Notes under the pieces: model-generated
What the model was told of the DNA's origin: nothing
What the model saw: the letters and a program-made list of their open reading frames with translations, nothing else
The model's database searches: none
In this document: positions 57,380 to 64,000 of the stretch, in pieces
Layout of the letters: each line of letters opens with the position of its first letter
Position numbering within the stretch: position 1 is the stretch's first letter
Source: Yponomeuta sedellus
Lineage: Eukaryota > Arthropoda > Insecta > Lepidoptera > Yponomeutidae
Direction of reading: 5' to 3'
Length of the DNA: 64,000 bases
Assembly: GCA_934045075.1 (NCBI GenBank)
Contig: OW203726.1
Coordinates: forward strand, 10,015,527-10,079,526
Position numbers and translations under genes: made by a program

Positions 57380-57640
57380 AAGCTTGCAGATCTTATATTC
57401 TTTATTGTAGCCCTATATAGTAAGATCTCTCATTCTTTGAAGTAACTATAACGCCATTTTCAAAGGAAAACTATACTCCTTCACTCTCGCTGTTTTTCTT
57501 AAATTTGTTATTTTAATTTATTATAAACCAACTGGATGGGAAACATTGAGGAGACTAGCAAAGGACAGGGTTGATTGGCGTGAAAAGAGGCCTATACCTA
57601 ACAGTAGGTTCTGTTTATGGGCTCATTACATTGATTAAAT
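57380..57640. mobile_element. LINE end and RTE-like LINE tail
   Basis: 57395-57415 (TATATTCTTTATTGTAGCCC) is a minus-strand LINE end. 57528-57625 reads PTGWETLRRLAKDRVDWREK, the AxDR..WR pattern of RTE-like C-termini, followed by AACAGTAGGTTCTG and TTACATTGATTAAAT. Confidence 0.5.
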
Positions 57641-58922
57641 ATTATTAGTCGATTTAAATTTAAATACTCTTCTTAATAATAAACGAGGCCTGTGCTATTT
57701 ATTACCATGCAATAGTAGAAAAGAAAATGTTTGTGTATTTTAGAAATCTAACCTCAAAACCAGCCAGCTGGGACTCTAATCAGCTGTTAACGGTTCTGAA
57801 ATTCCTAAGAGTAAATTGTAGTGATTACAAAGTAGGCATGTGGCGCGCGCGCAGTGCGTTATGTTTTCACGATAAGCGCGTTCTCTACATTCTATCGTCG
57901 ACTAGCTGTGGTCCGCAGCTCCTTTCATGAAACACTGACAAAGCATAGCATACTTAAAGCGTAAGTAAATATAAAACATGAACAAAAGTATAAAATTAAA
58001 TATATAGATAAAATAAATAATTGGTAATTGGCACAATAAAATAAAATCAAAGTAAAAGTGGGATAAATGTAAAATAAAATCATGGTGGAACACTGTTTCC
58101 TGAAATACTGACCTGAATAGATCTATACCTAATTTAGGAGATAGAGTGAAATCTTGCACAACCATGACAATCATTGTTGACGCTAGATGTACATTGTTAC
58201 ATAACTTTAATGTGGTGAGAAAAAAAACTACATTTCCAAAAAAAAAGTTAGACATCAATAAGTAACGTAAAACAAAAAAAGGTAATGCTATTTTCAAGTA
58301 TATATTTTATACAGACAGACATACATTCAGTACATGTTTCCTCATCGACGTCGATGGAGCGGTCAGATTGGGGGCGGAATGCGATCGTATGACGGATGGA
58401 CCTCGCTCCGTTCATTGTGAGACTGAAGGCCTATCTAGAACCCAGCGCAGCGTCCTCAGAAAACCAATCGTAGTATTAAAATGCTAACAAACTATGCAAA
58501 GTATCTAACAAGTTTGTCTAGGCAACACCTGTGAAAATGGATGCTGTTGGCATCCCCTCTCTTGAGCTTCATAACTAGAAACGCGCTGTGTTCACTTTGT
58601 TTTTGTTTCGGTTACCGATAGATACGACGCAAATCACTATATCATTTTTTTGATTAATCTTATTTACTGCAAAACGCTACTTAATTTCTTTATATTCTAC
58701 TTACAACAGTTTTTAGTTTTTTATGTGTGTATTTTTGTGGTAATCTAAATATATGCCTAATCTTTCTCACCAGTTCTGTATATAGAACCTTTAGCTGCTG
58801 CCCACGATTTCGTTCCCGAAGAGATTTCGATTTAAATATATTTCCAGGGTAGTAAGTATCATATGTGCTACTCCAGACTATAATCTATCCCTGTGCCGAA
58901 TTTCATCCCAATCCCAATAACC
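57641..58922. other. No supported gene
   Basis: A 131-codon minus frame (58297-57902) is very rich in Phe, Leu and Ile and reflects AT-rich DNA. No recognised repeat up to the LTR element. Confidence 0.3.
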
Positions 58923-59205
58923 TGTAACGTTTTATAACTTTTATAATTAATAAATAAACTCTGGAACGACTTCAGGTGTGATTTTATTTGTAGATTTATA
59001 GTAACTTTAAAACAGAAAACTGGATAAAAACGGAGAAGCAGGTAAAAAGTCAGATCTGGTCAAAGGGTAAAGTAGTAGTGGATGAAAAATGAGGGAAATC
59101 GAAGAATGAGTGACATACATAATTTAAATATTTGAAAATGATAGATGGATGGATGGATGGATGAAAAAGAAATAAAAATGGTGTGAAGAGGTTTGCACCG
59201 TTACA
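58923..59205 (-). repeat. 3' LTR
   Basis: 283 bp, with four ATGG units near 59150. It is the downstream LTR given the minus orientation set by the primer-binding site. Confidence 0.9.
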
Positions 59206-59225
59206 CTACCCGGGGGCAACCGGTA

Positions 59226-59315
59226 AAAAAAAAAAAAAATTTTTAAATATATTTATTTAAAAAATATATTTATAAAAATTTTTTTTTTTTTTATAAAAAA
59301 ATTGTCAAGTAAAAT
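59226..59315. repeat. A/T-only hairpin inside the LTR element
   Basis: A run of 14 A then TTTTTAAATATATTTATTT pairs with AAAAAATATATTTATAAAAA then a run of T. About 80 bases with no G or C. Confidence 0.8.
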
Positions 59316-61125
59316 TATTTAATTTAAAATTTAAAGTCGAGAATCCAAAGTAAGGTCGATGAAGGTCGGGGATGTGGGATGGTAAGTAAATAAATTTAAA
59401 TATTAAAATAAAATATAAAAGATGGGCGATGAAAAAAATTTTGAGTGTGTGGGGTGATATCTACAATGAATATTTACATTAGGCAGTTCCACTTCTATTC
59501 ATCATCTACCACTCATCCCTAGCATGCATCATCTGTCATTGTCTTCAACTACAGTAAAGGTGAAGACGTTCACTCATTATTATAGACAAAATCTATTTTT
59601 ATTAATTAGATTTATCCAGAAACTGGCCTAAATTAGTAATAGGCTTATTTAGCCAGTTACCACCCGCTGGTATTCGGTAGTGGTAAGGCTTATTTATTGA
59701 GTCACAATCCGCTCTATGAAAGTTATTTACATTTTAACAATATTTATAATATTGGGTACATAGTACCCGACGGGGTAGAATCCGTCGTAGAAGTGCTCTC
59801 AAGAGCTATGGTGGGGTAAACACCGTAATGCGTTAGGTAAGTAACGATAAGTAAATTAATTGACCTAGGCTTATTTAACGTGTTGTCGCCGCACCTGTTT
59901 GAATGTTTGGATTGTTATAAAAAAAAATTGGTTAGCAAATGTCCTGGAGGATAGTGGTGTAAGTGTATAGTTAATAAATAAATAGATAAATATTATGACG
60001 CAAATGTGTCCGAAAAGGTAATGTGGTGATTATATTTACAGAAAATTAAAACTATAAAAAGGTGGCGTTGGTAGGTTTTGTACCAGTTGTCAGTTAAATA
60101 TTTAAAAAGAGTACGGATACTATAAAAAAAGAGGTTAAGAAATTATTTTAGTAATGAGGTAAGGATGGGGTGAGGGTGAGAGTTTTATTTTATTGCCAAA
60201 GAGTTCCTTGTAGGTTTAACCTGTGGAGGTTTTATTTTGAATTTTGAAAAATTTTATGACAATGAATGGTGTCAGAATTACTGACGTCTAGAAATTTGGT
60301 TTGCAAGGATTTTGTAAATAATTATAATTTAAATTTTAATAATATAATATTGTTAGCAATAGACTGTATGAGTGCAGTTTCGCCTTACCTTCGAGTCGGC
60401 CTCGAAGACCTAGAGGGTAAAGCTAGGCTGTCTACGTGTAATTACCCAGGATACTCTCCTGAGGCAACGTAAGTTAGTAACCAGTCCCACCTGGAATTAT
60501 AAATTCCAGGTTACCGAGGTCTATGGAACTGCTAGTGAGCAGCCTGTGGTTGTGTAACTGTCTGATAAATGCGTGTAGAAGTTATTGATTGTATACTGTT
60601 GGTGTATACTAACTGTGGTATGTTTCGGTTAGGTGGGGTGCAGATAGATAGAATAGGACTTTTATTAGGGCCGAAAAATTTGTTACTATGGGTGAATCTA
60701 GTTAGTGAAGAATGGTCAATGAGTAGTTATGATGAATTACCTTGTGGTCCAGAAGTCAAGTCGCACTTTAAAATTAATTTAATATTTTATTTATAAAACA
60801 CTTAACAACACTTAACAAAAAAAAATCTTGCAGGTCTTTAGAACTGGAAGAGGTTGGTGGGTAAAGTTGGGGGCGGCGGAGAAGTCCGACAGAACCCTTG
60901 AGCAAGGCTGGGGAGCTCCAAGGGATGCGTCTGTGATGTATGAGGTCGTGGGTCGTGGGTATGAAACAGCAGCAGCAGTTCGACGATTGTGCACACGTAT
61001 AATCGTGGTAATCGTACTCGTATTTGCCTTCAAACTCGCAGCGTAGTCGCAGTGGGTGGGCTTTGTCGCCTCGGCGTATCAAGCCGGGGGTGACGTTGGG
61101 TTTCGTTATTATCGTTGGGCGCCAG

Positions 61126-61404
61126 TGTAACGTTTTATAACTTTTATAATTAATAAATAAACTCTGGAACGACTTCAGGTGTGATTTTATTTGTAGATTT
61201 ATAGTAACTTTAAAACAGAAAACTGGATAAAAACGGAGAAGCAGGTAAAAAGTCAGATCTGGTCAAAGGGTAAAGTAGTAGTGGATGAAAAATGAGGGAA
61301 ATCGAAGAATGAGTGACATACATAATTTAAATATTTGAAAATGATAGATGGATGGATGGATGAAAAAGAAATAAAAATGGTGTGAAGAGGTTTGCACCGT
61401 TACA
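61126..61404 (-). repeat. 5' LTR
   Basis: 279 bp, with three ATGG units near 61350 and otherwise the same sequence as 58923-59205. Near-identity implies a recent insertion or gene conversion. Confidence 0.9.
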
Positions 61405-62850
61405 AACCGATTGGTGTGACAGTGTAACAAACATCCATACAAACTTTCCCGTTTATAATAGGTGGGTACAAAAGGTTGATGAGGTGACTTTCTTTATTTG
61501 TCATTTTTATTCTCATATTCAGTAGGTTCATATTGTTCAAAAGATTCAAATTGTTTTGATTGGTGAATTTTATTTTTACCGTTCTCGACATGGTAAATAA
61601 AGTTACGTAACTCTAATAACTAAAGCGCAATTACTATTACACGATTAGAAATCGTATTTGTTAATTGAGTTAGTATTTCACAAGAACATTTGTTCTACAT
61701 TTTATTCTAAAATGTATATTTGTCCAAATATTTACAATATTTTACTGGTTCTCTACCAATGCACCAGACATCACGGAGGAAGTCAAGTTGTTGTGAAACA
61801 ACTTTAATAGGTACTTTATTTTATTGTTTTCTTTAATGTTTCGTGTTATGTATTTTCCGCTGTAGAATAAAAAATATTATGTAATATCTTATCTTATTAT
61901 TGACTTCTTTCAAGAATTTCGGATTGAAGAGATAACTCTAATTAATTAGCGAAACTGCCACGTAAATTATATTTCTGTATCCCTTGCGCATATACTATTA
62001 CTATTTACACTATATTTCATCTAGTCACTTCACAATTGAAATATGTGAAACGTTCAAAGTACCCCATTTTTTTACTTCTACTAGAAGTTATATAAGCAGT
62101 TGCCAGATCCGGCTCCCACCTTGTTGCGTTGGTTTCGTGTCAGGCCATCTGACCACATCTGACTGACCAACTTAATGTCAGACAGGCACCAAGACTTCAA
62201 CTGAGCTGTAATATAATTGTTGTTTATACGGTTCGATCAAATCTAAGTATGGAAGAAACTTATAGGATTGAGGAGGCGTGGTCGAGTTGTATGTTTCGTT
62301 GGATACAGAGATTGTAAAGCGGTGTTGAAGGAAGAACAATGCAAACTAAACTTTGAGTATCAAGTTAATTAGTAGCACGATCGTTCGCCGAGACAATTCA
62401 CGACAGCGAACACAACGGCACGAATAGCTGAAATTGCTGGCACACTCTCGCTGCCAACGAAATGGAATCCACTGCCATTAGAAATTCTACAAGATGACTT
62501 CATTGCTATCGGGATTCCTGCAACACATGCGAAGTCTGGTAGCCCTGAGACTAGATGCATGTTGTACTATATTGCATACAAAATATGTAAAAAAACTAGA
62601 AAAATATCGTTGAAGACCAAATATCGTCCGGCCCAGTTGAAATCGTGAGCCATAGTAATAGAAAAAAATACGGATTTTCTCTCAGAGTCATCTGTCAAAG
62701 TTATTGAGTAACATTATAAAGTCATATAGATTGTAGAGACGGGAGGAATGTTATCGGAAAATAATTAAGTGACAACAATAGCAATCAACGCAAATAGATA
62801 GCATATTTTGTTATATATACTCGACATAGCGACTATATGACCGTAGTCCG
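61405..62850. other. No supported gene; one LINE end
   Basis: 61861-61900 carries TGTAGAATAAAAAATATTAT and ATCTTATCTTATTATT, a diverged LINE end. Elsewhere nothing recognised. Confidence 0.35.
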
Positions 62851-62903
62851 CAACTCAACCCACATTCTGCATTCTTTTCGAATGCAGAATGTGGGTTGAG
62901 TTG
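62851..62903. repeat. Perfect 24 bp hairpin
   Basis: 62851-62874 (CAACTCAACCCACATTCTGC plus ATTC) and 62880-62903 are perfect reverse complements around a 5-base TTTTC loop. Unlike the AT-rich palindromes elsewhere it is of mixed composition. Function unknown. Confidence 0.75.
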
Positions 62904-63219
62904 ACCGTAACAGCCGCCTCTGCGTTCCGGATACCTACTTATGCACACCGCATATTCACCCTAATATTAAATGCAATAAATCTCAATTTGAATCAATACT
63001 ATGACATCCAACTAAACGTACTGCATTTCTAGAGAGCTGCAATGTGCTCAGCATACCAAGAGCTTCTCTCTAACTGACGAAGTATCGGCTGACCGTGGCC
63101 TCATTAATTACTACCAAGTACCAACCAACAAAAGCAATCATTGGCATGCTATAGATAATTCAGACGGTTGAATTGCTTATTTTAATTACTCACTCAACAG
63201 ACAGGGAAAATCTGTTCAG
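62904..63219. other. No feature seen
   Basis: Spacer between the hairpin and the CpG-rich patch. Confidence 0.3.
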
Positions 63220-63490
63220 CTGAATGTTGAGTGCCACATACTGTATCGTTATCGTTGATTTTAAATCTGCGGCAATAACAGTTGGATTGAACGCACGTCA
63301 TAGCGGCGTTCTTGCGCATTGTAGAGAGCAGTGGTCGGTCGAAATTCCTGAACGCTTTCACTGGTGTGGTTCGTGCGTTCGGTCGGTCGGGTTGCGCGCA
63401 CGCATATCTAGCCGCACACGCAGACCAGCCAACGAAAGTGAGCGCCGGCGACGCCGCTGCCGCCGCCGCCACCCGCACTGACATCGCATT
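63220..63490. promoter_or_regulatory. CpG-rich patch, possible promoter or 5' exon
   Basis: 63360-63480 is strongly GC- and CpG-rich (GTGCGTTCGGTCGGTCGGGT, GAGCGCCGGCGACGCCGCTG, CCGCCGCCGCC) in an AT-rich setting. All frames on both strands stay open, which reflects composition. Such patches mark promoters or leader exons of developmental genes in Lepidoptera, so it may belong to a gene beyond the right edge. No TATA or initiator pair is clear. Confidence 0.3.
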
Positions 63491-64000
63491 GCATAATTAC
63501 CACCGGACCATTGTTTACAAACAGCCAATAAGCTAAAGACGTTAGCGAATAAATTGCGTGATTGTATTTTGATTATATGCATACCTGTGCGATGTTGGCA
63601 TCATCGAACCAATCGGTTTCTACTAGTTTTTGTCAACACAATTAGATTGAGCTGTTGTTTAGTTTAACGAGACGTTACGTTGGCTTTAATTTTAATGTAG
63701 CTACACGTCTTGTCAGTTAACTTTCATATTTTCTAACCGAATATTTAGCAAAACATGTGACGTGTTTTTTTTCCAATTTTACGATTCAATATCGTGACGT
63801 TAGGACGTTGTCGCATAGTTTGCGGTCGCAGTCGGATTGTTTGTAGGTCGGCGAAATTTGCGCAGGTTCCGGATAGCGATGCAAGCCCGGGATTTCACAT
63901 CGCCTTGCCATCGCTCTCTTGAGTCGCGACAAGCGACTCTTCATTCTCACGAGTACTTAGCACCATTGTCACAGTTATTCTCTAGAGAAAACGTCGACAC
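63491..64000. other. No feature seen to window end
   Basis: A small inverted pair GAGTCGCGACAAGCGACTC lies at 63921-63939 and GATAGCGATGC../CATCGCTCTC nearby. Otherwise unassigned. Confidence 0.3.

Larger units (their letters stand above)
58923..61404 (-). mobile_element. Complete non-autonomous LTR retrotransposon
   Basis: Two LTRs (58923-59205 and 61126-61404) bound a 1.9 kb interior. Both begin TGTAACG and end CGTTACA and look identical except for one ATGG unit. AACC flanks the element at 58919-58922 and 61405-61408, a 4 bp target duplication. Beside the right LTR, 61113-61124 read on the minus strand is TGGCGCCCAACG, a tRNA-type primer-binding site, so the element is oriented minus with its 5' LTR at 61126-61404. 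The interior has no gag or pol motif. Next to the 3' LTR is an unusual A/T hairpin (59226-59310) and no clear purine tract. Movement would need a related autonomous partner. Confidence 0.88.

Noticed and set aside
57902..58297. 131-codon hydrophobic minus-strand frame
   Set aside because: Phe/Leu/Ile-rich text from AT-rich DNA without membrane-protein pattern or neighbours.
63194..63582. Overlapping Arg- and Ala-rich frames on both strands
   Set aside because: Products of the CCG-rich patch.
1..64000. CRISPR array, rRNA genes, bacterial operons
   Set aside because: No direct-repeat/spacer pattern, no rRNA core sequence and no closely packed frames were seen.

Overview
This window looks like a stretch of a lepidopteran (moth or butterfly) nuclear genome. 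It is AT-rich, has very low coding density, contains an intron-bearing animal gene, and is full of interspersed repeats of types I associate with Lepidoptera: tRNA-derived retroposons, short 5'-truncated LINE tails, a mariner element, MITEs, and the repeat ending in CGAGTCCGA..GCACTTGGCCGG. The lineage call rests on repeat recognition by eye and not on a database search. There is no rRNA gene, no CRISPR array and no bacterial-style operon.

Only one gene is well supported: the Tgi/VGLL4 orthologue (Tondu-domain transcription cofactor of the Hippo pathway) on the minus strand, 46529 down to 40569. I rebuilt five exons whose splice sites all follow GT-AG and whose phases join into one 344-residue frame. 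The protein has three Tondu-like motifs in its last exon and two PPxY motifs in its fourth exon. This suggests a cofactor that can touch both Scalloped/TEAD (Tondu) and the WW domains of Yorkie (PPxY).

Layout. 1-9.1 kb: LINE remnants, a small MITE, nested palindromes (3.2-3.6 kb), a 1.2 kb DNA transposon with about 300 bp inverted ends and a 5 bp target duplication (4787-5996), and a broken AT-hook ORF behind a possible core promoter (7.3-8.5 kb). 9.1-20 kb: a tRNA-like retroposon, a minisatellite, a PIF/Harbinger-like MITE (16721-17139), a paired perfect palindrome (19280-19359) and an antisense LINE remnant. 20-29 kb: a broken mariner (20172-21423), a DNA element split by a LINE whose tail became a GGAC/GGACAGAC microsatellite (24354-25611), and a LINE copy with a perfect 10 bp target duplication. 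29-40 kb: dense retroposons, a tandem duplication in which each copy received a different retroposon (30.6-31.6 kb), an old LTR with adjacent primer-binding site (33.0 kb), inverted retroposon dimers, and a short LINE with a 14 bp target duplication. 40.5-46.5 kb: Tgi. 46.5-58.9 kb: LINE remnants, MITE-like hairpins and another inverted retroposon dimer. 58.9-61.4 kb: a complete non-autonomous LTR retrotransposon with near-identical LTRs. 61.4-64 kb: a perfect 24 bp hairpin and a CpG-rich stretch that may be a promoter or first exon of a gene beyond the window.

I did not find a novel multi-gene system. The most interesting material is the domain build of Tgi, the repeated head-to-head tRNA-like retroposon structures, the young LTR element, and the several insertions that can be ordered in time.
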